A program made the translations under genes and the position numbers. A DNA stretch of 64,000 bases. Source: Mycolicibacterium mucogenicum DSM 44124 (GTDB taxonomy: Bacteria; Actinomycetota; Actinomycetes; Mycobacteriales; Mycobacteriaceae). The stretch spans positions 5,518,001 through 5,582,000 of the forward strand of contig NZ_CP062008.1 in NCBI RefSeq assembly GCF_005670685.2, in the 5' to 3' direction. Below, in pieces: positions 40,268 through 49,256 of this stretch. How positions within the stretch are numbered: the stretch's first letter is position 1; each line of letters starts with the position of its first letter. The notes beneath the pieces were generated by a model that made no database searches, was not told where the DNA came from, and was given only the letters and a program-made list of their open reading frames with translations.

Positions 40268-40644
40268 GGTGCTCCCCAAAAGAATTGACGCTCAAGATAA
40301 TTGGGTCTTCCGATCCCACGGTTGGCCCGTGGGCGAATGCTACATGCCCACACTGTGTTCCCACACACGTGTTTGCCAACGGAACGCCGCGCGCCACATT
40401 CGCGCGATCGGCGCGAAATCCCCAAGGAAACAACAACTTTGGCGAAGTTATTTGCCCGAAGCCGATAGCGGTACGGACTTCCCAGTACACACCCCGCGCG
40501 GACCGCGCCGGCTCGTTAGCCAAATCTGACGAAACGGTAATTTTGCAGGAAAAATGGGTGGAGAGGCCAGACCGAATGCGGTTTCGGCGAGGCGAGAGTT
40601 AAACCCGCACAGCCGTCTCGCGGATGAGGCCGCCGTGCCGCGCG
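40268..40644 (-). promoter_or_regulatory. Intergenic region upstream of the mbtH-NRPS operon, with inverted repeat 40315-40333
   Basis: This 377-base gap, less GC-rich than the genes around it, should hold the operon promoter. CCCACGG (40315-40321) and CCGTGGG (40327-40333) form a perfect 7-bp inverted repeat with a 5-base spacer, 48-66 bases before the mbtH start: either a leader hairpin or an operator. On the minus strand a possible -10 (TAGCAT) lies just upstream of it, without a convincing -35. ACACGTGT at 40365-40372 is a further short palindrome. I see no convincing gene here; the open frames that cross it have no ribosome sites. Confidence 0.4.
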
Positions 40645-41256
40645 TCAGACCATGGCGCGACGGCCGGCCAGGGCACGGCCCAGCGTCAGCTCGTCGGCGA
40701 ACTCGAGGTCGCCACCCATCGGCAGACCGGACGCGATGCGCGTCACCGTCAGCCCCGGGATGTCCCGCAGCATGCGCACCAGGTACGTGGCCGTGGCCTC
40801 GCCCTCCGTGTTGGGGTCGGTCGCGATGATCACCTCGACGATGTCCACACCGTCGACCCGCTGCCCAATCCTGTTGAGCAGCTCGCGAATTCGCAATTGT
40901 TCCGGCCCGACGCCGGACAGCGGATCCAGCGCGCCACCCAGCACGTGGTAACGCCCGCGGAATTCACGGGTGCGCTCCACCGCCTGGACGTCCTTGGGCT
41001 CCTCGACGACACACACCAGGGAGCCGTCGCGGCGCGGGTCGCTGCAGATGCGGCACCTGTCGTCATCGGACACGTTGCCGCACACCGCACAGAACTTGAC
41101 GCCGTCGCGCACCCGGTTCAGCACCGCGGTCAGCCGGTCGATGTCCGGCGGCTCCACCGACAGCAGGTGGAACGCGATGCGCTGGGCACTCTTCGGCCCG
41201 ATCCCCGGCAGCTTGCCGAGTTCGTCGATCAAATCCTGTACGGGTCCTTCAAACAC
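40645..41256 (-). CDS. recR: Recombination mediator RecR
   Basis: A 203-residue protein, full length for RecR. It acts with RecF/RecO to load RecA on gapped DNA. Visible are the helix-hairpin-helix ([17 protein letters not shown], about residues 15-32), the four-Cys zinc finger (CAVCGN...CRICSD, about 56-72) and the Toprim domain ([12 protein letters not shown] through [13 protein letters not shown], about 80-175). It follows ybaB by one base, the usual bacterial dnaX-ybaB-recR neighbourhood, here with other genes between dnaX and ybaB as in mycobacteria. Confidence 0.97.
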   Translation of the reverse strand: MFEGPVQDLIDELGKLPGIGPKSAQRIAFHLLSVEPPDIDRLTAVLNRVRDGVKFCAVCGNVSDDDRCRICSDPRRDGSLVCVVEEPKDVQAVERTREFRGRYHVLGGALDPLSGVGPEQLRIRELLNRIGQRVDGVDIVEVIIATDPNTEGEATATYLVRMLRDIPGLTVTRIASGLPMGGDLEFADELTLGRALAGRRAMV

Positions 41257-41257
41257 A

Positions 41258-41590
41258 TCAGAACCCGGGCAGGCCCATGCCCTGCATGCCGCCGGCCAGC
41301 GGGCCGAGGCGCTGCTGCGCCATCAGCGTCACCTGCTCGGAGGCGTCGCCCAGGGCACCCACGATGAGGTCCTGCAGCGTCTCGATGTCGTCGGGGTCGA
41401 CGACCTTCGGGTCGATGGTGAGCGCGGTGATCTCACCGCTGCCCATCATGGTGACCTTGACCAGACCGCCACCGGCCTGACCCGTCACCGACGAGGTGGC
41501 CAGGGACTCCTGCGCCGCCATGAGCTGCTGCTGCATCTGCTGCGCCTGAGCGAGCAGCGCGGACATATCGGGCTGGCCACCGGGTTGCAT
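41258..41590 (-). CDS. YbaB/EbfC-family nucleoid-associated protein
   Basis: A 110-residue protein of the YbaB/EbfC family, small dimeric DNA-binding proteins. The N-terminal helix is rich in Gln and Ala ([19 protein letters not shown]) and the core [22 protein letters not shown]...[17 protein letters not shown] is the family signature; the tail is Gly/Met-rich. It corresponds by position to Rv3716c of M. tuberculosis. Co-transcribed with recR (1-base gap). Confidence 0.93.
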   Translation of the reverse strand: MQPGGQPDMSALLAQAQQMQQQLMAAQESLATSSVTGQAGGGLVKVTMMGSGEITALTIDPKVVDPDDIETLQDLIVGALGDASEQVTLMAQQRLGPLAGGMQGMGLPGF

Positions 41591-41721
41591 GACGATCCCC
41601 TTGGTTTGATTCGCGGCTCAGCCGCGGTGTTTCGATGATCGGGTGTGCGCGCCAGCCTAGTCGCCCGACGGATCACCGGGCGACCGACTGGCCGCGAAAA
41701 GAATCTCCGTGCGCCGAAGGA

Positions 41722-42159
41722 CTAGCCTTCGACAACCTTCTTCAGGTTGCCCAGGACCTCGTCCTGGATCTTGCGCAGACCCAGCGGGGCGAAGGTCTTC
41801 TCGAAGAAGCCACCGATACCGCCGGCGCCCTGCCACGCGGTCTTGACGGTGACGGTCGAGCCGGTGCCCGCCGGGGCGACGGTCCACGTGGTCACCATCG
41901 ACGAGTTGGCGTCCTTCTCGATGACGCTCTTGCCGGCGACGTCGACCGTGGCCTTGACCTCACGCGAGCGCTTCTTGGTGGCCTGCAGCTTCCAGGTGGC
42001 CACGGTGCCGGCACCCTGTCCACCTTCGAGCACCTGGTAGCCGCTGTAGTTCGACGAGAGGATCTTCGGGCGCACCGTCTGGTAGTCGGCGACTGCCGCC
42101 AGCACCTTCTCCGGCTCGGCGAGAATCAACACGGTGCTGGACGCACTGACCTGTCCCAT
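41722..42159 (-). CDS. SRPBCC (START-like) family protein
   Basis: A 145-residue protein with the polyketide-cyclase/START-like fold (SRPBCC), which encloses a hydrophobic ligand cavity. Features are the early SSTVLILAEPEKVLAAVADY segment and the C-terminal helix FFEKTFAPLGLRKIQDEVLGNLKKVVEG that closes the pocket. The start ATG 42159 is set by GGAG eleven bases upstream; longer in-frame extensions run back into the divergent oxidase gene and are rejected. It corresponds in position to Rv3718c. Ligand unknown; being divergent from the fatty-acid methylation pair, a lipid ligand is possible. Confidence 0.85.
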   Translation of the reverse strand: MGQVSASSTVLILAEPEKVLAAVADYQTVRPKILSSNYSGYQVLEGGQGAGTVATWKLQATKKRSREVKATVDVAGKSVIEKDANSSMVTTWTVAPAGTGSTVTVKTAWQGAGGIGGFFEKTFAPLGLRKIQDEVLGNLKKVVEG

Positions 42160-42218
42160 CAGGTAAAACTCCTGTTCATACGGCTTCCCTTGCGGTCGCG
42201 AGGACCGCGGTCTCGGTC

Positions 42219-42224
42219 TAGCGT
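42219..42224 (+). promoter_or_regulatory. -10 box (TAGCGT), leaderless transcript of the FAD-oxidase gene
   Basis: TAGCGT ends 6 bases before the GTG at 42231, and no ribosome site is visible, which is the pattern of leaderless mycobacterial genes. Confidence 0.45.
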
Positions 42225-42230
42225 ATATGT

Positions 42231-43622
42231 GTGACTGCTGTCGCGATCGACGCGACGGCCGCCCACGAGGCGGCCGTGCAGCGTCTCCTGGACAGCTACC
42301 GCGCGATCCCACGGGGCACGACGGTGCGGCTGGCGAAGCCGACATCGAACCTTTTCCGGGCGCGTGCGCGCACCAAGACCAAGGGGCTCGACGTCTCGGG
42401 GCTGACCGGCGTACTGGCCGTCGACACCGAGACCCGCACCGCGGACGTGCAGGGCATGTGCACCTACGAGACGCTGGTCGCCGCCACGCTGCCGTTCGGC
42501 CTGGCACCGCTGGTCGTGCCGCAGCTCAAGACCATCACCCTCGGTGGCGCGGTCACCGGGCTGGGCATCGAGTCGACGTCGTTCCGCAACGGCCTGCCGC
42601 ACGAGTCCGTACAGGAGCTCGACATTCTCACCGGCGCCGGCGAACTCATCCGGGCATCCCCGCACACCCACTCCGACCTGTTCTACGCATTCCCGAATTC
42701 CTATGGGACACTGGGCTATTCGGTACGGCTGCGCATCGAGCTGGAGCCCGTGCGCCCGTTCGTCAAGCTGCGGCACCTGCGGTTTCACCGGGTGGCCGAT
42801 CTCGTCGACGAGCTGCAGCGCATCCTCGACACCGGCGGCTACGACGGCGTGCCGGTGGACTACCTCGACGGCGTCGTGTTCGGGCCCGACGAGAGCTATC
42901 TGTGCCTGGGCATGAAGACCGGGACCGACGGCCCGGTCAGCGATTACACCGGCCGGCAGATCTTCTACCGCTCCATCCAGCACGACTCCGGCGAGCGGCA
43001 CGACCGGCTCACCACGCAGGACTATCTCTGGCGCTGGGACACCGACTGGTTCTGGTGTTCGGCGGCCTTCGGCGCGCAACGCCCGCTCATCCGGCGGTTG
43101 TGGCCCCGCCGGTACCGGCGCAGCAGCGTCTACTGGAAGCTGGTGGGCCTCGACCAGCGCTTCCGCATTGCCGACCGGATCGAGCGCCGCAGCCTCCTGG
43201 CCCCGAAACAACCGTTGCGCGAGCGGGTGGTGCAGGACGTCGAGGTGCCGGTCGAGCGCGTCGTCGACTTTCTCGAGTGGTTCCTGGCGCGCGTGCCCAT
43301 CACCCCGATCTGGTTGTGCCCGTTGCGGTTACGCGGCGACACCCACTGGCCGCTGTATCCGATCCAGCCCCACCGCAACTACGTCAACGTCGGGTTCTGG
43401 TCGTCGGTCCCGGCCGGACGGGTGGCCGGCGAGACGAATCGCTTGATCGAGGACAAGGTCGACGAGTGCGGCGGCCACAAATCCCTGTACTCCGAGTCGT
43501 TCTACTCACGCGAGGATTTCGACCGGTGCTACGGCGGCGCCGAATACCAGAAGGTCAAAGACGTTTACGACCCCGAATCGCGGCTACTAGGTCTCTATGC
43601 GAAGGCGGTACAACGGCAATGA
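42231..43622 (+). CDS. FAD-binding oxidoreductase, branched fatty-acid (10-methyl) reductase candidate
   Basis: A 463-residue flavoprotein of the PCMH/FAD_binding_4 type (DHCR24-like). The FAD-binding half carries LKTITLGGAVTGLGIESTSFRNGLPHESV (about residues 98-127) and SYGTLGYSVRLRIEL. Its stop codon overlaps the start of a CFA-synthase-like gene (ATGA). Such an oxidase/methyltransferase pair (BfaA/BfaB, also called TmsA/TmsB) makes 10-methyl branched fatty acids such as tuberculostearic acid: the methyltransferase makes a 10-methylene acid and the flavoprotein reduces it. The position matches Rv3719. Assignment rests on family pairing and order, not on a search. Start is GTG 42231, probably leaderless. 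Confidence 0.82.
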   Translation: MTAVAIDATAAHEAAVQRLLDSYRAIPRGTTVRLAKPTSNLFRARARTKTKGLDVSGLTGVLAVDTETRTADVQGMCTYETLVAATLPFGLAPLVVPQLKTITLGGAVTGLGIESTSFRNGLPHESVQELDILTGAGELIRASPHTHSDLFYAFPNSYGTLGYSVRLRIELEPVRPFVKLRHLRFHRVADLVDELQRILDTGGYDGVPVDYLDGVVFGPDESYLCLGMKTGTDGPVSDYTGRQIFYRSIQHDSGERHDRLTTQDYLWRWDTDWFWCSAAFGAQRPLIRRLWPRRYRRSSVYWKLVGLDQRFRIADRIERRSLLAPKQPLRERVVQDVEVPVERVVDFLEWFLARVPITPIWLCPLRLRGDTHWPLYPIQPHRNYVNVGFWSSVPAGRVAGETNRLIEDKVDECGGHKSLYSESFYSREDFDRCYGGAEYQKVKDVYDPESRLLGLYAKAVQRQ

Positions 43623-44923
43623 CGACAACTGACGACCGAGGGACGACCGACGGCAAGCTCACCCTGGCCGAAGTCCTGGAGAGCTTCTCGAGTGGTCGGC
43701 TGCCCCTCAAATTCGAGGCGTACGACGGCAGTTCGGCCGGCCCCGAAGACGCCGAACTGGGACTGAGCCTGCTCACCCCGCGCGGCACCACCTACCTGGC
43801 GACCGCGCCCGGCGACCTGGGTCTGGCGCGCGCCTATGTCGCAGGCGATCTGGCGCCTCTCGGCGTGCATCCGGGCGACCCGTACGAGCTGCTCAAGGCG
43901 CTGGCCGACAAAGTCGAGTTCAAGCGTCCGCCGATCCGGGTGCTGGCGAACATCGTGCGGTCCATCGGATTGGAGCACCTGCTGCCCATCGCCCCGCCGC
44001 CGCAGGAGGCGTTGCCCAAATGGCGCCGGATGGCGGAAGGGCTGCGGCACAGCCGAATCCGGGACGCCGAGGCCATCCACCACCACTACGACGTGTCGAA
44101 CGCCTTCTACGAGCGGGTGCTCGGCCCGTCGATGACGTACACCTGCGCCTGCTACCCGAGCCCGGACGCCACGCTCGAGGAAGCCCAGGAGAACAAGTAC
44201 CGGCTGGTGTTCGACAAGCTGCGGCTGCAGCCCGGAGACCGGCTGCTCGACGTCGGCTGCGGCTGGGGCAGCATGGTCCGCTACGCCGCCCGGCGGGGTG
44301 TCCGGGCCACGGGTGTGACGCTGTCTGCGGAGCAGGCCGCCTGGGCGCAGCGCGCCATCGCCGACGAGGGCCTGGCCGACCTCGCGCAGGTCCGGCACGG
44401 CGACTATCGCGATGTGCGGGAAGGGGACTTCGATGCGGTGTCCTCGATCGGCCTGACCGAGCACATCGGCGTCGCCAACTACCCGGCGTACTTCCGGTTC
44501 CTGCACGACCGGCTGCGCCCCGGCGGGCTGCTGCTCAACCACTGCATCACGCGGCCGCACAACCGTCCCGGGAACATCGGCGGTTTCATCGACCGCTACG
44601 TCTTCCCCGACGGCGAGCTGACCGGCTCGGGGCGAATCATCGCCACCGCCCAGGATGTGGGGCTGGAGGTGCTGCACGAGGAGAACCTGCGCCCGCACTA
44701 CGCCCTGACGCTGCGCGACTGGTGCGCCAACCTGGTGCGGAACTGGGACGACGCGGTCGCCGAGGTCGGCCTGGCCACAGCCAAGGTCTGGGGCATGTAC
44801 ATGGCCGGTTCCCGCGTGGGATTCGAGACCAATGTCGTTCAGCTGCACCAGGTTCTGGCCGTCAAACTCGACGAGCACGGGGCCAACGGCGGGCTGCCGC
44901 TGCGTCCGTGGTGGACGCCCTGA
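43619..44923 (+). CDS. Cyclopropane-fatty-acid-synthase-family SAM methyltransferase (10-methylene fatty-acid synthesis candidate)
   Basis: A 434-residue protein. The N-terminal 130 residues resemble the CFA-synthase lipid-binding region; then comes EAIHHHYDVSNAFYERVLGPSMTYTCA, the SAM motif LLDVGCGWGSM (about residue 217), SSIGLTEHIG and NHCITRP, all typical of CFA synthase/mycolic-acid methyltransferases acting on the double bond of membrane-lipid acyl chains. Start ATG 43619 overlaps the stop of the FAD gene by 4 bases. With that partner it fits the BfaB/TmsB type, and by position Rv3720. The stop (44921-44923) touches the convergent dnaX stop with no gap. Confidence 0.87.
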   Translation: MTTTDDRGTTDGKLTLAEVLESFSSGRLPLKFEAYDGSSAGPEDAELGLSLLTPRGTTYLATAPGDLGLARAYVAGDLAPLGVHPGDPYELLKALADKVEFKRPPIRVLANIVRSIGLEHLLPIAPPPQEALPKWRRMAEGLRHSRIRDAEAIHHHYDVSNAFYERVLGPSMTYTCACYPSPDATLEEAQENKYRLVFDKLRLQPGDRLLDVGCGWGSMVRYAARRGVRATGVTLSAEQAAWAQRAIADEGLADLAQVRHGDYRDVREGDFDAVSSIGLTEHIGVANYPAYFRFLHDRLRPGGLLLNHCITRPHNRPGNIGGFIDRYVFPDGELTGSGRIIATAQDVGLEVLHEENLRPHYALTLRDWCANLVRNWDDAVAEVGLATAKVWGMYMAGSRVGFETNVVQLHQVLAVKLDEHGANGGLPLRPWWTP

Positions 44924-46927
44924 CTACTCCCCGATGGGCCGGGCGCCCAGCTCGCTCTTGAGCAGTTCCAGCGCCACCTCTTCAGGATCGCGCCGGGGCA
45001 CGTCCGTACCCCGGTCGTTGGCGGCGTCGGCCAGCATGTCCTCTTCTTCGGCCCGCTCCACAGCGGCTTGCTGCTCGGGCGTCGGAGCCGCGGGGCGCGA
45101 AGCTGCCGCCGGAGCGGCACCGGCCGACGCAGCCCCGACCGCCCCCGCAGGTGCGGCACCGGCGTCGCACCGCACCCGCCAGTTCACGCCGAGCGCGTCC
45201 TTGAGCGCCTCGCGGATGACGTCGGCGTTGTGCTGCTCGCTGAGGCGTCTCGCCAGCGGCGGGGCCGGGTGCGCCAACACCAGGGTGTCGGCCTCGATAC
45301 CGCGGACCGTCGCCTCCATGAGCATGGCTTCCAGCGAGCGGCTGCGCGTGCGGACCTTCTCGCGCACCGTCGTCCACATGGCCCGCACCGCGGCGGCATC
45401 GGGCTCACCGGGTGTCGCGGCGGCCGGCTGCACCGGCGCTGCGGGTGCCGGTGCGGGTGCCGGCGGGGCGACGGGTTCAGGTGATGTTTCACGTTGAACC
45501 GGCGCAGGTTCGGGGGCCGGACGCGGCTCGGGCCGCGATACCGGGGGTGCGGGCGGCGCCGGGGGCGCGGGCTCCGGTTCAGGTGCCGAAACTGATTGCG
45601 GTGCTTGGCTTCTCCGCATGAACTGCCGGCCGCCCGCCGCCGAAGACGGGGCAGCCGGAGCCGGCGGCGCCTCCGCGTACGACTCGGCGGCCGGTGCCGT
45701 GGCGGGGGCCGGAGCCGCCACCGCGGCGGGACGCGGGGCAGCCACGGTCCCCGCCTCCGAGGCCGGGATCGAGACGTTCATCCGGGTCTCGATGCGCTCG
45801 ATGCGTTGCAGCAGAGCGGCTTCGGTGTCACTGGCCGACGGCAGCAGCAGCCGGGCGCACACCACTTCGAGCAGCAGCCGCGGTGCCGTCGCGCCGCGCA
45901 TCTCCCCCAGCCCGGCGTGCATGACCTCGGCATAGCGGGTCAGCGTCGCGGTGCCGATCTGCGCGGCCTGGTCCCGCATGCGCTCCAGGACGTCGTCCGG
46001 TGCGTCGACCACACCGCGGGCCGCCGCGTCCGGAACCACTTGCAGGACAATCAGATCCCGGAACCGCTCCAGGAGGTCGGTGCCGAAGCGGCGCGGGTCG
46101 TGCCCGGCGTCGATCACCGACTCCACGGCCCCGAACAGCGCCGCGCCGTCGCCGGCGGCCAGCGCGTCGACCGCACGGTCGATCAGTGCGAGGTCGGTCG
46201 CACCCAGCAGCGACAGCGCCCGCTGATACACGACGCGGTTCTGCTCGGCCCCGGCCAGCAGCTGGTCCAGCACCGACAACGTGTCACGCGGCGAGCCGCC
46301 GCCGGCCCGGATGACCAAGGGGTACACCGCGTCGTCGACCTGCACGTCTTCTTGCGCACAGATCTTCTCGAGCAGGCCGCGCATGGTCTTCGGCGGCAGC
46401 AGCCGGAACGGGTAGTGATGGGTGCGTGACCGGATGGTCGGCAGCACCTTCTCGGGCTCGGTGGTGGCGAACACGAAGATCAGGTGCTCCGGCGGCTCCT
46501 CGACGATCTTGAGCAGCGCGTTGAAACCGGCATTGGTCACCATGTGCGCTTCGTCGATGATGAAGATGCGGTACCGCGACTGCGCCGGCGCGTAGAACGC
46601 CCGGTCCCGGAGTTCACGGGTGTCGTCGACACCACCGTGGCTGGCGGCGTCGAGCTCGACGACGTCGATGTTGCCCGGCCCGTTCGGCGCGAGCGCCACG
46701 CACGAATGGCACTCGCCGCACGGATTGGCCGTCGGCCCCTGCTCACAGTTCAGTGAGCGGGCCAGGATGCGCGCCGACGACGTCTTGCCACAGCCGCGCG
46801 GCCCGGAGAACAGGTAGGCGTGGTTGATGCGGCCCGATTCCAGCGCGTTGCACAGCGGCTCGGTGACATGCTCCTGCCCGACTACCTCAGCGAAACTTGC
46901 CGGTCGGTACTTGCGGTAGAGAGCCAC
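44924..46927 (-). CDS. dnaX: DNA polymerase III subunit gamma/tau
   Basis: A 667-residue clamp-loader ATPase. Walker A GPRGCGKTS is at residues 42-50, the zinc module CEQGPTANPCGECHSC at about 64-79, Walker B IIDEAH around 121, the sensor/SRC region FATTEPEKVLPTIRSR follows. After about residue 370 comes a Pro/Ala-rich linker (roughly 370-520) and a C-terminal tau-like domain. The start is GTG 46927; AGGCTA at 46934-46939 reads TAGCCT on the minus strand, 6 bases before the GTG, so the transcript is probably leaderless. It corresponds to Rv3721c. Confidence 0.97.
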   Translation of the reverse strand: MALYRKYRPASFAEVVGQEHVTEPLCNALESGRINHAYLFSGPRGCGKTSSARILARSLNCEQGPTANPCGECHSCVALAPNGPGNIDVVELDAASHGGVDDTRELRDRAFYAPAQSRYRIFIIDEAHMVTNAGFNALLKIVEEPPEHLIFVFATTEPEKVLPTIRSRTHHYPFRLLPPKTMRGLLEKICAQEDVQVDDAVYPLVIRAGGGSPRDTLSVLDQLLAGAEQNRVVYQRALSLLGATDLALIDRAVDALAAGDGAALFGAVESVIDAGHDPRRFGTDLLERFRDLIVLQVVPDAAARGVVDAPDDVLERMRDQAAQIGTATLTRYAEVMHAGLGEMRGATAPRLLLEVVCARLLLPSASDTEAALLQRIERIETRMNVSIPASEAGTVAAPRPAAVAAPAPATAPAAESYAEAPPAPAAPSSAAGGRQFMRRSQAPQSVSAPEPEPAPPAPPAPPVSRPEPRPAPEPAPVQRETSPEPVAPPAPAPAPAAPVQPAAATPGEPDAAAVRAMWTTVREKVRTRSRSLEAMLMEATVRGIEADTLVLAHPAPPLARRLSEQHNADVIREALKDALGVNWRVRCDAGAAPAGAVGAASAGAAPAAASRPAAPTPEQQAAVERAEEEDMLADAANDRGTDVPRRDPEEVALELLKSELGARPIGE

Positions 46928-46970
46928 GGGAGAAGGCTACCGAGCGGGTCCGACTCGTGCTCTGGTGCCC

Positions 46971-47031
46971 GTTGACTGCGAATCCACGCAGACCGCTACT
47001 CGCACAAATGCGGCGTCAGTTCGTAGTCAAC
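46971..47031. repeat. 61-bp dispersed repeat, copy 1
   Basis: Begins GTTGACT and ends AGTCAAC (7-bp terminal inverted repeat), with the shared core CCGCTACTCGCACAA and TGCG in the middle. It aligns without gaps to copies 2 and 3 (about three quarters identical to copy 2 by eye). It lies in the divergent promoter region of dnaX and the L7/L12-like gene, ending 34 bases before the latter's start. Confidence 0.8.
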
Positions 47032-47065
47032 GCAAGAGCCGAGTCAATTCACCACACTGGCACGC

Positions 47066-47344
47066 ATGGGACTGTTCGGACGCTCAGGCGACCTCTCGTA
47101 CGACGACCTGCTGAACCGGCTCACCGAACTGGAACGCCGGGTGGCCGTTCTGGAACAGGCGGCCTACAGCGGCAACGCCGCGCCGGCGCCCCAGCCGCAC
47201 CGGCAGTCGTACGGCGGCACCGGCGTCAGCCCTGAAGTCAGGCGACTGGCGGCGGCCGGCCAGAAGATCCAGGCCATCAAGCGTCTGCGCGAGGAAACGG
47301 GCCTTGGCCTGAAAGAAGCGAAGGACGTCGTCGACCGGCTGTAG
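47066..47344 (+). CDS. Small protein with coiled coil and ribosomal L7/L12 C-terminal-like motif
   Basis: A 92-residue protein. The N-terminal third (YDDLLNRLTELERRVAVLEQ) has heptads typical of a short coiled coil; a Pro/Gln-rich linker follows; the C-terminus QKIQAIKRLREETGLGLKEAKDVVDRL closely matches the factor-binding helices of ribosomal protein bL12 (K-[IV]-x-x-[IV]-[KR]-x-[LV]-R-E-x-T-G-L-G-L-K-E-A-K-x-x-V). It is not bL12 itself because it lacks the stalk N-terminal domain. Role unknown; binding to a translation GTPase or the ribosome is an inference. No clear ribosome site. Confidence 0.85.
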   Translation: MGLFGRSGDLSYDDLLNRLTELERRVAVLEQAAYSGNAAPAPQPHRQSYGGTGVSPEVRRLAAAGQKIQAIKRLREETGLGLKEAKDVVDRL

Positions 47345-47450
47345 GCCGGCTACCGGCCGGCTCAGCTTCCGCGAACCTGACGTGGTGGCCGAAGATCAGG
47401 CCGCAGATCGCCGTGCAGTCAGGCTCGGCGTACGCGACCACCGCAACTCG

Positions 47451-47511
47451 ATTGACCCTGCATCTACGCACCCCGCTACTCGCACAACTGCGCCCTCAGT
47501 ACAGAGTCAGC
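47451..47511. repeat. 61-bp dispersed repeat, copy 2
   Basis: ATTGACC...AGTCAGC ends with the same core (CCGCTACTCGCACAAC, TGCGCCC) and the same length as copy 1. It lies in the convergent gap after the L7/L12-like gene. Confidence 0.8.
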
Positions 47512-47532
47512 GTGGGGACGGCAGTGACACCC

Positions 47533-47593
47533 GTTGATCCTGACGCCACGGCGCACCGCACTCGCACGAATGCGCCCTGGGTACAGGGTCAAC
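47533..47593. repeat. 61-bp dispersed repeat, copy 3
   Basis: Begins GTTGATC and ends GGTCAAC, 61 bp, core CTCGCACGAATGCGCCCTG. In tandem orientation with copy 2, 21 bases apart, and 20 bases from the aminotransferase stop codon, where it could act as a terminator-like structure for convergent transcription. Confidence 0.8.
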
Positions 47594-47613
47594 GCAGAGC
47601 GCAGGCAGGGACC

Positions 47614-48912
<1,299 letters not shown>

Positions 48913-48932
48913 TCAGATCGCGAAAACATAGG

Positions 48933-49018
48933 GGACCCCGCGCACCCGCCAGAGCCCGTTGACCCTTGCTGCCTTCCGGCCCTGGGGGAGTTCACAGGAT
49001 GGACGCCGCGCGGGGTCC
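48933..49018 (-). ncRNA. ffs: Signal recognition particle RNA, small (4.5S) type
   Basis: On the minus strand the conserved SRP hairpin CAGGGCCGGAAGGCAGCA (the GGAA tetraloop plus symmetric internal loop that binds Ffh) is flanked by long pairing arms: GGACCCCGCGCG at the 5' end pairs with CGCGGGGTCC at the 3' end. The length of about 86 nt is normal for a small bacterial SRP RNA. A -10 box (TACACT on the minus strand, 49026-49031) lies 7 bases upstream of the 5' end. Confidence 0.94.
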
Positions 49019-49025
49019 GGCCACG

Positions 49026-49031
49026 AGTGTA
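49026..49031 (-). promoter_or_regulatory. -10 box of the SRP RNA gene
   Basis: AGTGTA on the plus strand reads TACACT in the transcribed direction, 7 bases before the first base of the mature SRP RNA stem. No clear -35. Confidence 0.5.
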
Positions 49032-49077
49032 GTACCCACCCAGTGGCACACGAGTAGGGCGTCGGATCTGGGTCGGG

Positions 49078-49083
49078 TACCCT
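49078..49083 (+). promoter_or_regulatory. -10 box of the tRNA-Ser gene
   Basis: TACCCT lies 7 bases before the tRNA 5' end, implying transcription from close to the mature end. No clear -35. Confidence 0.4.
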
Positions 49084-49090
49084 TGTCGAC

Positions 49091-49176
49091 GGAGGATTCG
49101 CCTAGTGGCCTATGGCGCTCGCCTGGAACGCGGGTTGGGTTAACAGCCCTCAGGGGTTCAAATCCCCTATCCTCCG
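49091..49176 (+). tRNA. tRNA-Ser (anticodon GGA)
   Basis: The 7-bp acceptor stem GGAGGAT/ATCCTCC, the anticodon loop CTGGAAC with GGA, the long class II variable arm (TTGGGTTAACAGCCC) and the T loop GTTCAAAT are all present; base 73 is G as in serine tRNAs. CCA is not encoded. Length 86 nt. Confidence 0.96.
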
Positions 49177-49184
49177 CACTCGGT

Positions 49185-49222
49185 CCGGGGTGCGACCAGC
49201 TGACAAGCAGGTCGCACCCCGG
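49185..49222 (+). terminator. Hairpin terminator after tRNA-Ser
   Basis: CCGGGGTGCGACC and GGTCGCACCCCGG form a perfect 13-bp stem with a 12-base loop, starting 9 bases after the tRNA. It lacks a T tract, as is common for mycobacterial terminators. Confidence 0.75.
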
Positions 49223-49256
49223 CCCACTATCAGAGCGAAAACCCTCAAGGAGCAGT

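Noticed and set aside
40555..40600. Terminator of recR (CCGAA...TTCGG)
   Set aside because: Only a 5-bp stem with no T tract directly after it; too weak to call.
40083..40602. Open frames crossing mbtH and its upstream gap on both strands
   Set aside because: No ribosome sites, poor codon pattern, and they overlap a certain mbtH gene and its control region.
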